64,000 nucleotides of DNA from Hymenobacter montanus (GTDB lineage Bacteria; Bacteroidota; Bacteroidia; Cytophagales; Hymenobacteraceae): assembly GCF_014699115.1 (NCBI RefSeq), contig NZ_JACXAD010000007.1, positions 124,001-188,000 on the forward strand, read 5' to 3'. The position numbers and the translations under genes are program-made. Of the stretch, positions 45,682 through 53,631 are shown piece by piece (positions within the stretch are counted from its first letter, which is position 1; every line of letters starts with the position of its first letter). The notes beneath the pieces are model-generated. The model worked only from the letters and a program-made list of their open reading frames with translations. It was not told the DNA's origin and did no database searches.

Positions 45682-45878
45682 AGTACGTCGTGGTTTAGTT
45701 GGTGTTGGAGAGTTTCTTCGTCGGAGGCCAGGGGCAGCTGGCTCATGGTGTGCAGGTGCTGGCGGTTGGCCACCACCACGTAGCCCAGCAGGCCCAGGAA
45801 AAAGAGAAAGAAGATGCCGAAGGAGATAAGCGGGTATATCTCGATACCGGTGATGGATTGCAGAACTTGCTTGTACAT
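45675..45878 (-). CDS. ccoQ: CcoQ/FixQ-like small subunit
   Basis: A 67-residue protein with one transmembrane helix (YPLISFGIFFLFFLGLLGYVVV) followed by a basic, polar tail, the typical CcoQ shape. Sequence conservation in this family is low, so position matters: it lies between ccoNO and ccoP. Its TAA stop overlaps the start of the following small gene. Confidence 0.75.
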   Translation of the reverse strand: MYKQVLQSITGIEIYPLISFGIFFLFFLGLLGYVVVANRQHLHTMSQLPLASDEETLQHQLNHDVLC

Positions 45879-45887
45879 GAAGGCAGT

Positions 45888-45905
45888 GCGGACGTGGTAG
45901 TCCGC
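45888..45905. repeat. Short GCGGAC hairpin remnant
   Basis: GCGGAC and GTCCGC arms around a 6-base loop, between ccoNO and ccoQ. It looks like a decayed member of the GCGGACT hairpin family. Confidence 0.5.
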
Positions 45906-45955
45906 GATTTGGTGATTTGTTGGAATGCCCGGATTCGCGGATTGCTACGCCCGCG

Positions 45956-48166
45956 CTATTGCGCCGCGGCGGCCACTTGCTCGGGCTTCACTTTGATGTC
46001 GGTGCCCAGGCGCTGCAGGTAGGCAATGAGGGCCACGATTTCCCGGTCCGACATCACCTCGATTTCTTCCTTCTTCAGGTCGCGGGCGATGCCCTCGGCC
46101 TGGCGCTTGGCGTCGGCCACGGCCCGTTGGTCGTACCCGGCCGGGTAGGGGGTGCCCAGCCGCTGCAGCACCCTGATTTTGCTGGGCAGGGTCGAGTAAT
46201 CAAGCTGATTCTCGAACAGCCAGGGGTAGGGCGGCATAATGGAGCCGGGCGACATGCTGGTGGGGTCGAGCATGTGGTTGTAGTGCCAGGAGTGGGGGTA
46301 CTTGCCGCCCACCCGGTGTAGGTCCGGCCCGGTGCGCTTGCTGCCCCAGAGGAAAGGCCGGTCGTACACGAATTCGCCGGCCTTGCTGTACTCGCCGTAG
46401 CGCTCGGTTTCCGAGCGGAAGGGGCGCACCATCTGGGTGTGGCAGTTCGAGCAGCCTTCCCGGATGTAGAGGTCGCGGCCCTGCAGCTCCAGCGAGGTGT
46501 ACGGCTTCACGGCGGCGATGGTGGGCACGTTGGACTTCACCAGGAAGGTCGGAATCATCTCCACGGCCCCGCCGATGAGGATGGCTACCGTGGCGCCAAT
46601 GGCCAGCTGCAGGGGGCGGCGCTCCAGCCAGCGGTGCCAGTGCCCGCCGGAGTGCTCCTCAGTCAGCTCGGCCGGCGCCAGGGCCGGGGCGTGGGCCTTT
46701 TCCTCGGCCAGCAGGGTGCCGGCCCGGGCGGTTTTCACCAGGTTGTACACCATCAGGAACACGCCACTCAGGTAGAGCACCCCGCCAATGCCGCGCAGGT
46801 AGTACATGGGCACGAGCTGCAGCACGGTTTCGAGGAAGTTGGGGTACTGCAGCATGCCCTCGCCGTTGAACTGCTTCCACATCAACCCCTGGGTGAAGCC
46901 GGCCCAGTACATGGGCAGGGCGTAGAACAGGATGCCGATGGTGCCAACCATAAAGTGCGCGTTGGCCAGCTTTTTCGAATACAGCTCGGTGCGGTAGAGG
47001 CGCGGCCACAGCCAGTAGAGCATGGCGAACGTGAGGAAGCCGTTCCAGCCCAGGGCGCCCACGTGCACGTGCGCCACAATCCAGTCGGTGAAGTGGGCAA
47101 TGGCGTTTACGTTCTTCAGCGAGAGCATCGGCCCTTCGAAGGTGGCCATGCCATAGGCCGTGACGGCCACCACCAGGAACTTGAGCACCGGCTCCTCGCG
47201 CACCTTGTCCCAGGCGCCGCGCAGCGTCAGCAGGCCGTTAATCATGCCGCCCCAGCTCGGCGCGATCAGCATCACGGAGAAGGCCACCCCCAGGCTCTGG
47301 GCCCAGTCGGGCAGGGCGGTGTAGAGCAGGTGGTGCGGCCCGGCCCAGATGTAAATGAAAATCAGCGACCAGAAGTGAACGATGCTCAGGCGGTAGGAGT
47401 ACACCGGCCGGCCCGCGGCTTTGGGCAGGAAGTAGTACATCAGGCCCAGGTAGGGGGTGGTGAGGAAGAACGCCACGGCGTTGTGGCCGTACCACCACTG
47501 CACCAGCGCATCCTGCACCCCGGCGTAGGCCGAGTAGCTTTTCATCCAGCTCACCGGCACTTCGGCCGAGTTGACCAGGTGCAGCACGGCCACCGTCAGG
47601 AACGTGGCGATGTAAAACCAAATGCCCACGTACAGGTGCCGCTCGCGCCGCCGGGCGATGGTGCCGAACATGTTCCAGCCGAAGGCCACCCACATGAGGG
47701 TGATGGCAATGTCGATGGGCCACTCCAGCTCGGCGTACTCCTTACTGGTGGTGTAGCCCAGGGGCAGGGAAATCAGGGCGCTGAGGATGATGAGCTGCCA
47801 GCCCCAGAAGTGAATTCTGCTGAGCTTCCGGGAGTACATCGCCGCCTTGCACAGGCGCTGCAGCGAGTAGTACACGCCCATAAAGATGCCGTTGCCGACG
47901 AAGGCGAAAATCACTGCGTTGGTGTGCAGCGGCCGGATGCGCCCGAAGGTGGTGGCAGCAGTGTGCAGGTTGGCCTCGGGCTGCGCCAACTGAAAGGCGG
48001 CCAGGATGCCCACCAGCATACCCGCGATGCCCCAGAACACGGTAGCGATGCCGAAGTCGCGGACAATCTTGTTATCGTAGAAAAACTCGTCGATGGCCGC
48101 ACTGAGCCGGGGCTCAGCCAGCGGCGGTTTGGGAGCGGCCAGGGGCGAGAGAGGAGCGACTTGCAT
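45956..48166 (-). CDS. ccoN: cbb3 cytochrome c oxidase subunits I and II (CcoN-CcoO fusion)
   Basis: A 736-residue fused catalytic subunit. Residues about 30-490 are CcoN, with haem-copper ligands in HTNAVIFAFVGNG, GHNAVAFFLT, GPHHLLYTALPDW and DWIVAHVHVGALGWNGF. Residues about 530-736 are CcoO, with the haem c motif REGCSNCHTQMVRPF (about residue 572). The fusion is known from Bacteroidota. It terminates the proton-pumping respiratory chain at low oxygen. Its promoter carries two Fnr-like sites. Confidence 0.96.
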   Translation of the reverse strand: MQVAPLSPLAAPKPPLAEPRLSAAIDEFFYDNKIVRDFGIATVFWGIAGMLVGILAAFQLAQPEANLHTAATTFGRIRPLHTNAVIFAFVGNGIFMGVYYSLQRLCKAAMYSRKLSRIHFWGWQLIILSALISLPLGYTTSKEYAELEWPIDIAITLMWVAFGWNMFGTIARRRERHLYVGIWFYIATFLTVAVLHLVNSAEVPVSWMKSYSAYAGVQDALVQWWYGHNAVAFFLTTPYLGLMYYFLPKAAGRPVYSYRLSIVHFWSLIFIYIWAGPHHLLYTALPDWAQSLGVAFSVMLIAPSWGGMINGLLTLRGAWDKVREEPVLKFLVVAVTAYGMATFEGPMLSLKNVNAIAHFTDWIVAHVHVGALGWNGFLTFAMLYWLWPRLYRTELYSKKLANAHFMVGTIGILFYALPMYWAGFTQGLMWKQFNGEGMLQYPNFLETVLQLVPMYYLRGIGGVLYLSGVFLMVYNLVKTARAGTLLAEEKAHAPALAPAELTEEHSGGHWHRWLERRPLQLAIGATVAILIGGAVEMIPTFLVKSNVPTIAAVKPYTSLELQGRDLYIREGCSNCHTQMVRPFRSETERYGEYSKAGEFVYDRPFLWGSKRTGPDLHRVGGKYPHSWHYNHMLDPTSMSPGSIMPPYPWLFENQLDYSTLPSKIRVLQRLGTPYPAGYDQRAVADAKRQAEGIARDLKKEEIEVMSDREIVALIAYLQRLGTDIKVKPEQVAAAAQ

Positions 48167-48194
48167 GGGAGATGAAGTGGATGTTTTATTACTC

Positions 48195-48260
48195 CAAAGG
48201 TCCTCCAGCCCTCATTCCGGCAGTATGACGTACGTCAAGTCCGCGCTTGATTGATGTCAA
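48195..48260 (-). promoter_or_regulatory. ccoNO promoter with two Fnr-like sites
   Basis: Read on the minus strand: distal site TTGACATCAATCAA (48260-48247), proximal site TTGACGTACGTCAT (48238-48225), 22 bases, then the box GACCTTTG (48202-48195). The two sites are exactly 22 bases apart. The proximal site lies about 41-44 bases before the likely transcription start, a classical Fnr activator position. Confidence 0.75.
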
Positions 48261-48289
48261 TACCGGTAGCGCGAACGGGGTGGCTCACG

Positions 48290-48445
48290 CTACGGGTGGT
48301 GAGGTTCTTCCTCATCAAAGAGCATGCGCACCGAGGGCGTGTACTCGTCGTCGTACTGCCCGCTGCGCACGGCCCAGAGGAAGGCGCCCAGAAAGGTGAG
48401 GGCAACCAGCAGGCTGATGCCAATCAGCAGAAACAGGATGGTCAT
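48290..48445 (-). CDS. ccoS: cbb3 oxidase assembly protein CcoS
   Basis: A 51-residue protein read directly from the sequence: MTILFLLIGISLLVALTFLG, then AFLWAVRSGQYDDEYTPSVR and MLFDEE at the end of the conserved part. One transmembrane helix followed by GQYDD is the CcoS signature. It starts 11 bases downstream of the ccoI stop and is probably co-transcribed with ccoI. CcoS is needed for haem and copper insertion into CcoN. Confidence 0.92.
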   Translation of the reverse strand: MTILFLLIGISLLVALTFLGAFLWAVRSGQYDDEYTPSVRMLFDEEEPHHP

Positions 48446-48456
48446 AGTAGTCAGGG

Positions 48457-50925
48457 TTAAAGCTGGTGGCGGCGGGCGGCCCAGCGCACGAGCAGGGTAG
48501 CTACCACCATCACGCTCAGCGAGCTGATGGGCATGAGAATGGCCGACGCAATCGGTGTGAAGCGGCCCTGCACGGCCAGCGCCAGCCCCAGGCCGTTGTA
48601 GCAGAAAGACAGCCCGAAGGTGACCAGCACCGCGCGCAGGCAGGCTCGCGAAAAGCCCAGGAACGTTGCCAGGCGGCCAAACTCACGGGCGTCGAGGATG
48701 GCGTCGCAGGCGGGGGAGAAGTTGGTGAGTTGGTCGGTGAGCGCGATGCCGGCGTCGGCGGCGCGCAGGGCGCCGGCGTCGTTGAGGCCGTCGCCGACCA
48801 TCACCACGGTGCGGCCCCGGGCCCGCTCGGCGGCGATGTAAGCCAGCTTGTCGCTGGGCGACTGCCGGAAGCGCAGCTCCGCATCCTCGCCGAACAAGCC
48901 CCGCAGGCGCTGCTGCTCCGCGTCGGTATCGCCCGAAAGCACCGCCAGCCGATACCGCCGGCCCAGCGCACCCAGCACCGAGGCCAGGCCCGGGCGGTAC
49001 ACGTTGCGAAACGTGAAGTAGCCGGCCGGTTCACCATCCAGCGCAAGGTACACGCGCGTCTCCGGGGCCTCAGGGGTGGGGGAATGCGGATTCCGTGGGC
49101 CAGGTGTTTCTGGTGCTGGCTCGTGGCTTATGGAGTTCGCGCTACTGCCCGCGAAGCTGGCCGCTCCCAGCCGTATGGTGCGGCGGTCGGCCGTTACGGC
49201 GCTGATTCCCTGCCCGGCAATTTCGTGGCAGCTGGTCAATTCAACTGGCTCCGCGGCGAACTCCCGGGCCAGGCGCTGGCTGAGCGGGTGTGTCGACTGC
49301 GCCGCCACGGTGGACAGCAGCATCTGCTCCGATGCCGTGAGCGGGCGGCCCTGGTATTCCACTGCCGCCTGGCTGGTATCCGTCAGCGTACCGGTTTTGT
49401 CGAACACCAGGGTGTCGGCGCGGCCCAGCGTTTCGATTACGGCGGAGTTTTTCAGGTAAAGCTGATGGCGGCCCAGTATCCGTAGCGCCGCGCCCAGGGC
49501 GAAGGGCGTCGCCAACGACAGGGCGCAGGGACAGGCAATGACCAGCACCGAGGTGAAGGCCCGCCACATCATGGCCGTATCGCGGTGGCCCCAGTAGACC
49601 AGCGTGCCGGCAGCCAGCAGCAGCGTGAGAGCCACGAAGTAGCGGCCCACGCGGTTGGCGTAGCTTTCCAGCGTGTGGTGGCCTTCCTCCTTGGCGAAGG
49701 CGGGGTTGTTCCAGAGCTGGGTGAGGTAGCCTTGGCTGACTTCCCGAACCACTTCCAGCTCTATAGCCTCGCCCAACTGCCGGCCGCCGGCATACAGCAG
49801 CTCGCCGGCCGCGCGGGCTACCGGCGTGCTCTCGCCCGACACGAAGGAGTAGTCGATCTGGCCCGCCCCGCGCAATAGCACGGCATCAGCCGGCACCACT
49901 TCCTGGTGCCGCACCCGGATGCGGTGGCCCACTTTCAGCTCTTTTACCGAAATGGACTGCTCGCCGGCGGGGCCGAGGCGCGTCACGGCCACGGGGAAGT
50001 AGGAGGTAAAGTCGCGGTCGAAGCGCAGGGCGTCGTAGCTGTGCTGCTGCACCCACTTGCCAATCAGCATGAAAAACACCAGGCCCGTAAACGAGTCGAA
50101 ATAGCCCGGTCCGCTACCAGTTAGTACTGCAAAAGTGCTGACGGCAAACAGCGAAGCCAGTCCCAGGCTGATGGGAAAGTCGAGGTTGACGTAGCGCTGG
50201 CGCAGGCCCTGCCAAGCGGTGCGGAAAAAGCCGCGGGCGCTGAACAACAGCACCGGCAGCGCCAGGGCCAGGCTCAGGTAGCCGAAAAAGCGCCCAAAGC
50301 CCACCTGCAGCTCCTCTACGAAGGAGAAGTACTCGGGCAAAGCCAGCAGCATCACGTTGCCAAAGGCAAAGGCCGCCAGGCCCAGCTGGTAGTAGAGCGT
50401 GCGCTCCGCCCGGTGGGGCTGCGCCCCCAGCTCGGCCAGGGTTATCTGTGGCTCGTAACCCACGGCGGTCAGCAGCTGCACGACGCCTTTGAGGCTGGTT
50501 TCGGCCGTGAGGTAGGTGATGGTGATCTCCTTGCGCAGAAACTGCACCCGCGCCTCTACGATGCCCGGGTTCAGCCGGGAAAGGTTTTCCAGCAGCCAGA
50601 TGCAGGAGGTGCAGTGCATTTGGGGCACCTGCAGCGTGAGGCAGGCCCGCTCCGACGAGCGGAAGGCCAGCAGCTGCGCCTGCACCGCTTCGGCGTCGAG
50701 GTAGTCGAAGCGGCCGGGCAGCTCTACTTCCCGCACCTTCAGGCCCGGCTTGTCGTCGAGGCGGTAGTAGGTGCAAAGGTTGTTGGCATCCAGCAACTCG
50801 TACACGGTGCGGCAGCCCGCGCAGCAAAAGGGCTGGTCGGCCAGGAGCAGGGGCTGGGGCGGGCAGTCGTCGCCACAATGGGCACAGGCCTGGTGGGTAG
50901 CGGGTGGGTCGAGTACGGCAGACAC
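48457..50925 (-). CDS. ccoI: Copper-exporting P-type ATPase CcoI (FixI)
   Basis: An 822-residue P1B-ATPase supplying copper for cbb3 assembly. The N-terminus has Cys-rich CAHCGDDCPP and FCCAGCRTVYELL, then an HMA domain with MHCTSCIW. The membrane CPC motif is in IACPCALSLATPF, the phosphorylation site in DKTGTLT, and the hinge in VGDGLNDAGAL. The start is a GTG. The promoter holds the same Fnr-like pair as ccoNO, and ccoS follows downstream. Its first ~36 codons are duplicated, broken, at 52762-53016. Confidence 0.95.
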   Translation of the reverse strand: MSAVLDPPATHQACAHCGDDCPPQPLLLADQPFCCAGCRTVYELLDANNLCTYYRLDDKPGLKVREVELPGRFDYLDAEAVQAQLLAFRSSERACLTLQVPQMHCTSCIWLLENLSRLNPGIVEARVQFLRKEITITYLTAETSLKGVVQLLTAVGYEPQITLAELGAQPHRAERTLYYQLGLAAFAFGNVMLLALPEYFSFVEELQVGFGRFFGYLSLALALPVLLFSARGFFRTAWQGLRQRYVNLDFPISLGLASLFAVSTFAVLTGSGPGYFDSFTGLVFFMLIGKWVQQHSYDALRFDRDFTSYFPVAVTRLGPAGEQSISVKELKVGHRIRVRHQEVVPADAVLLRGAGQIDYSFVSGESTPVARAAGELLYAGGRQLGEAIELEVVREVSQGYLTQLWNNPAFAKEEGHHTLESYANRVGRYFVALTLLLAAGTLVYWGHRDTAMMWRAFTSVLVIACPCALSLATPFALGAALRILGRHQLYLKNSAVIETLGRADTLVFDKTGTLTDTSQAAVEYQGRPLTASEQMLLSTVAAQSTHPLSQRLAREFAAEPVELTSCHEIAGQGISAVTADRRTIRLGAASFAGSSANSISHEPAPETPGPRNPHSPTPEAPETRVYLALDGEPAGYFTFRNVYRPGLASVLGALGRRYRLAVLSGDTDAEQQRLRGLFGEDAELRFRQSPSDKLAYIAAERARGRTVVMVGDGLNDAGALRAADAGIALTDQLTNFSPACDAILDAREFGRLATFLGFSRACLRAVLVTFGLSFCYNGLGLALAVQGRFTPIASAILMPISSLSVMVVATLLVRWAARRHQL

Positions 50926-50950
50926 GAGCAGGCTTGGTTAAATGCAACGG

Positions 50951-51016
50951 CAAAGCTCCGCTCCGGCCCCGGCCAAAACGATGACGAGCATCAAGACCAG
51001 GCTTGATTGATGTTAG
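50951..51016 (-). promoter_or_regulatory. ccoI promoter with two Fnr-like sites
   Basis: Minus strand: distal CTAACATCAATCAA (51016-51003), proximal TTGATGCTCGTCAT (50994-50981), 22 bases, box GAGCTTTG (50958-50951). The spacing is identical to the ccoNO promoter. The remaining gap to 51293, about 280 bases, shows no gene. Confidence 0.75.
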
Positions 51017-51293
51017 GGGCCGGGGCTACGGACGCCAGGCTGCAGGCGCCGAATCATTGGCACCGTTTTTGGAAATTGCCTGCTGCCCACTCATCGGTTT
51101 ATTTTCTGATCTGAGTATATAGTTTGGGCAACAGGCTCTCAACCTCCTCACCCAAGCCCGTACTGGGTTCGTACTGACGCAAATCCGTGTTTCGTCGGTG
51201 GCAGCTACTTGTCCAGTCGGATAGTAGCACTCCTTAGAAACAGCAATAGAAGTACCTTTTTTTCTCTCACTCCCAATACAACAACTGTCACTC

Positions 51294-52703
51294 ATGAAGC
51301 AAACCTTACTTAGTCTCTTTGCCCTGCTCGCGCTGAGCCTGCCGGGCCAGAGCCAATCCTTCACTCAGCAAGCCTCCAATCTGGGAGCAAGCGATAGAGT
51401 TTTGGATATCCAGGCCATCGATGCCAATACGGCCTGGGGGCTGGCCGGGCCGCCGGCTGCTTCTGGCACCTACCTGCGGACGACAAACGGCGGCGCTACC
51501 TGGCAACGGGGCTCGCTGATTCCGGCTGGTTTAACCGGTTATAGCGCGGCGGACCTGTTCGCGCTGAACGCGACGACCGCTTTCGCGGTGCTCAACCGCA
51601 GCAGTGCGGCCGGTGGGGGCGCCGTTATTGTTCGTACCACGAATGGGGGCACCACTTGGACGCCGGTCACCACGCCAGGATCGGCGGCTCTGGCCGGCAC
51701 TCAGTTCGGCGCGCCCGACGGCTTTGCCAACAGTATCCACTTTTTCGATGCGCAGAACGGGGTCTGCATGGGCGACCCCAACATTACGCCTGCTAGTGCC
51801 GAGCGTTTCTTTGAGGTGTATACTACCTCTAACGGGGGCACAACCTGGAACCGCGTCCCCAGGAGTGCTGGTTTGAGTGCCAATAATCCAGAAACAGGAA
51901 TATCTCGTTCTTATTGCGCGGTGGGAAATACTATCTGGTTTACGACGTATGCTAAGGCAATTAGTAGCTCACCAGGACGGGTATTCAAATCCACGGACCG
52001 TGGTCTTACCTGGACTAGCTATGACACGAATATCCCGTTTAGTATTGGCCCTATCACCGGTATCGCTTTCGCCAATACGAACAACGGAGTAGCCTATACT
52101 AACGGTGGCACCCTGAATCTTAGCTCCGATGGTGGTGCCACGTGGCGCGATCAGACGCCCAGAACTCCCTTCCGCAGTTCGGATGTGCGGGCCATTCCCG
52201 GCGGAAATACCCTCGTAGCCGTTGGTCCGAGTCGAGACGTAACGAGTGCTAGTAATAGTGGGGCGTCCATTAGCCGCGACTACGGGGCTACTTGGCTGAC
52301 GCTCGAAACTGGAAAAGATTATTCGGTCGTGAGCTTCGTGTCCGGAACGGTGGGTTGGGCCGCTGGTACTCCGGCGGCGGCTGGTGGCTCTGACATCGGC
52401 AAATACACGGCTGTCAGCATCCTCGCCAGCCGCAACGCGGCGCTGCAGAAGAGCTTGGTCGTGTATCCCAACCCCAGCGCCACCGGCATCTTCACGGTGC
52501 AGCTGGCCCCGGGCCTGAAATCGGGCGCCACGGTGCGAGTGCTCGACGTCGTAGGTCGGCAAGTCGTGAAGCAGGAGCTGGATGCCGCGGCCCTGGCCGC
52601 CAAGTCCACGACCATCGACCTGAGCAAGGAGAAGGCCGGGGTCTACCTGCTGGAGCTGCGCACCGATGCGGGCGTAGCCCAGCAGCGGCTGGTGGTGGAG
52701 TAA
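51294..52703 (+). CDS. Secreted BNR/Ycf48-like repeat protein with T9SS type A sorting domain
   Basis: A 469-residue exported protein. It has a signal peptide (LFALLALSLPGQSQS) and beta-propeller-like repeats with the recurring pattern TTNGGATW, TTNGGTTW and SSDGGATW (BNR/Ycf48-like). The C-terminal domain starts VYPNPSATGIFTV and ends AGVYLLELRTDAGVAQQRLV, the type A sorting signal of the type IX secretion system. It should be secreted and anchored on or released from the cell surface. It lies between the true and the broken ccoI start regions. Confidence 0.9.
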   Translation: MKQTLLSLFALLALSLPGQSQSFTQQASNLGASDRVLDIQAIDANTAWGLAGPPAASGTYLRTTNGGATWQRGSLIPAGLTGYSAADLFALNATTAFAVLNRSSAAGGGAVIVRTTNGGTTWTPVTTPGSAALAGTQFGAPDGFANSIHFFDAQNGVCMGDPNITPASAERFFEVYTTSNGGTTWNRVPRSAGLSANNPETGISRSYCAVGNTIWFTTYAKAISSSPGRVFKSTDRGLTWTSYDTNIPFSIGPITGIAFANTNNGVAYTNGGTLNLSSDGGATWRDQTPRTPFRSSDVRAIPGGNTLVAVGPSRDVTSASNSGASISRDYGATWLTLETGKDYSVVSFVSGTVGWAAGTPAAAGGSDIGKYTAVSILASRNAALQKSLVVYPNPSATGIFTVQLAPGLKSGATVRVLDVVGRQVVKQELDAAALAAKSTTIDLSKEKAGVYLLELRTDAGVAQQRLVVE

Positions 52704-52712
52704 GCCGCCATT

Positions 52713-52774
52713 CTCCGCAATATAAAAGGAGGGCCTTATCCCGCGGGATAAGGCCCTCCTTTTATATTGCGGAG
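52713..52774. terminator. 62-base perfect palindrome
   Basis: Two 31-base halves are exact reverse complements. The core is GGCCTTATCCCGCGGGATAA and the outer parts are AT-rich then CTCCGCAA. It starts 9 bases after the T9SS gene stop and also closes the ccoI relic on the other strand, so it can terminate both ways. Its length without a loop is unusual for a terminator. Confidence 0.8.
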
Positions 52775-53016
52775 CACCTGCAGGCTGCGCCTGCGCCGCT
52801 TCGGAGTCGAGGAACGGCGCAGCAAAGGAGCTGGCCAGCCAGGAGCAGGAGGTGGGCCGGGCAGCCGTCGCCACAGTGGGCACAGGCTCGGCGGGTAGCG
52901 GGTGGGTCGAGTATGGCAGGCACGGGTAAACGTAGTTAAACGCAGCAGCAAAGCTCCGCCCCGGTCCCAGCCAACACGATGGCAAGTATCAAGACCGGAC
53001 TTGATTGATGTTAGGG
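52762..53016 (-). pseudogene. Broken duplicate of the ccoI 5' end and promoter
   Basis: Aligns to 50668-51018. From a GTG at 52923 it reads PAILDPPATRRACAHCGDGC, matching the CcoI N-terminus SAVLDPPATHQACAHCGDDC. It then skips about 115 bases and matches the later segment LDAEAVQAQLL (as LDSEAAQAQPA) in another frame. The ccoI frame ends after 53 codons at a TAA inside the 62-base palindrome. The promoter with both Fnr-like sites is preserved, so a short transcript is still possible. Confidence 0.8.
52949..53014 (-). promoter_or_regulatory. Duplicated Fnr-like promoter in front of the ccoI relic
   Basis: Minus strand: distal CTAACATCAATCAA (53014-53001), proximal TTGATACTTGCCAT (52992-52979, one change from the ccoI pattern), 22 bases, box GAGCTTTG (52956-52949). 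All distances equal those of ccoI. Confidence 0.7.
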
Positions 53017-53040
53017 AGGACCTTTGTAGTTGTAACGCCC

Positions 53041-53115
53041 TGTAGCGTGGACTCTGCGAGTCCGCGCGAACCCACCCGCCCAACCCACGTGCGGACTCGC
53101 AGAGTCCACACTACT
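53041..53115. repeat. Paired GCGGACTC hairpins (inverted)
   Basis: Two hairpins with the cores GTGGACTCTGCGAGTCCGC and GCGGACTCGCAGAGTCCAC in inverted arrangement around a ~22-base spacer. They are members of the same family as 39391-39467, located 15 bases beyond the stop of the thioredoxin-like gene. Confidence 0.8.
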
Positions 53116-53129
53116 CCTGCGCTTCGGTG

Positions 53130-53447
53130 CTAGGCCCGTTGGGCAGCTTCCAGCAGGGTGTTCACGTCGGCTTCGTCGGGCAGGCCCTGTTGCCGCCACA
53201 GCTCCACGCCCTGCCGCACCAGCACGCAGGCGGGTAGCTCAGGCGAGTCGAAGCTCTGCACCACGGCCGGGTGGGTAGCCTCATCAATTTTAAGCACCCG
53301 GACGGCCGAGCCCAGCCGTCCCTGCAGGGCGCGGAGTGCCGCCTGGGCCGGCTGGCGGAGCGCTGCTTGGTCCGCGGGCACCCGCGGCAGGAGCACCAGC
53401 AGTACCGCCGCGGCGGGCAACGCGGATGGGGGCGGAGTAAGAGACAT
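53130..53447 (-). CDS. Thioredoxin-fold protein lacking the CxxC motif
   Basis: A 105-residue protein whose layout is that of thioredoxin: a central strand (AAVLLVLLPRVPADQAALRQ) where the active site should follow, VRVLKIDEATHPAVVQSFDS, PACVLVRQGVELWRQQG and a final helix. The WCxxC active site is replaced by PRVPADQA, so redox activity is unlikely. Divergent from the kinase gene, sharing its 184-base upstream region. A carrier or protein-binding role is possible. Confidence 0.75.
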   Translation of the reverse strand: MSLTPPPSALPAAAVLLVLLPRVPADQAALRQPAQAALRALQGRLGSAVRVLKIDEATHPAVVQSFDSPELPACVLVRQGVELWRQQGLPDEADVNTLLEAAQRA

Positions 53448-53502
53448 CAGCGGAGAAGTTAGATTGACAGGGTAAAATTACTTTTCCACCCCAGGGCCTT
53501 CC

Positions 53503-53569
53503 ATGAGGCTTCTCAAGCACTGGCTTGATATTCGTCATGCGCGGGACCCGCTTATTTTGCGGAACTTTG
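53503..53569 (+). promoter_or_regulatory. Promoter of the kinase-regulator operon with Fnr-like sites
   Basis: Distal ATGAGGCTTCTCAA (53503-53516, weaker), proximal TTGATATTCGTCAT (53525-53538), 23 bases, box GAACTTTG (53562-53569). The two sites are 22 bases apart, as at ccoNO and ccoI. The arrangement predicts autoregulation and argues that translation starts at 53632, not at 53503. Confidence 0.7.
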
Positions 53570-53631
53570 GCCGACTGCCGCCGCTTCCTGAAGCGTTGCT
53601 GGCGCCGTGCGGCTGCCCCAAAGCCTTCGAT

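Noticed and set aside
46439..48175. 578-codon plus-strand open frame opposite ccoNO
   Set aside because: A mirror of the CcoNO coding sequence, Gly/His/Val/Gln-rich, with no domain.
48235..48423. 62-codon frame at the ccoS position
   Set aside because: Wrong frame. The true CcoS is 48290-48445, with a transmembrane helix and GQYDDEYTPSVRMLFDEE.
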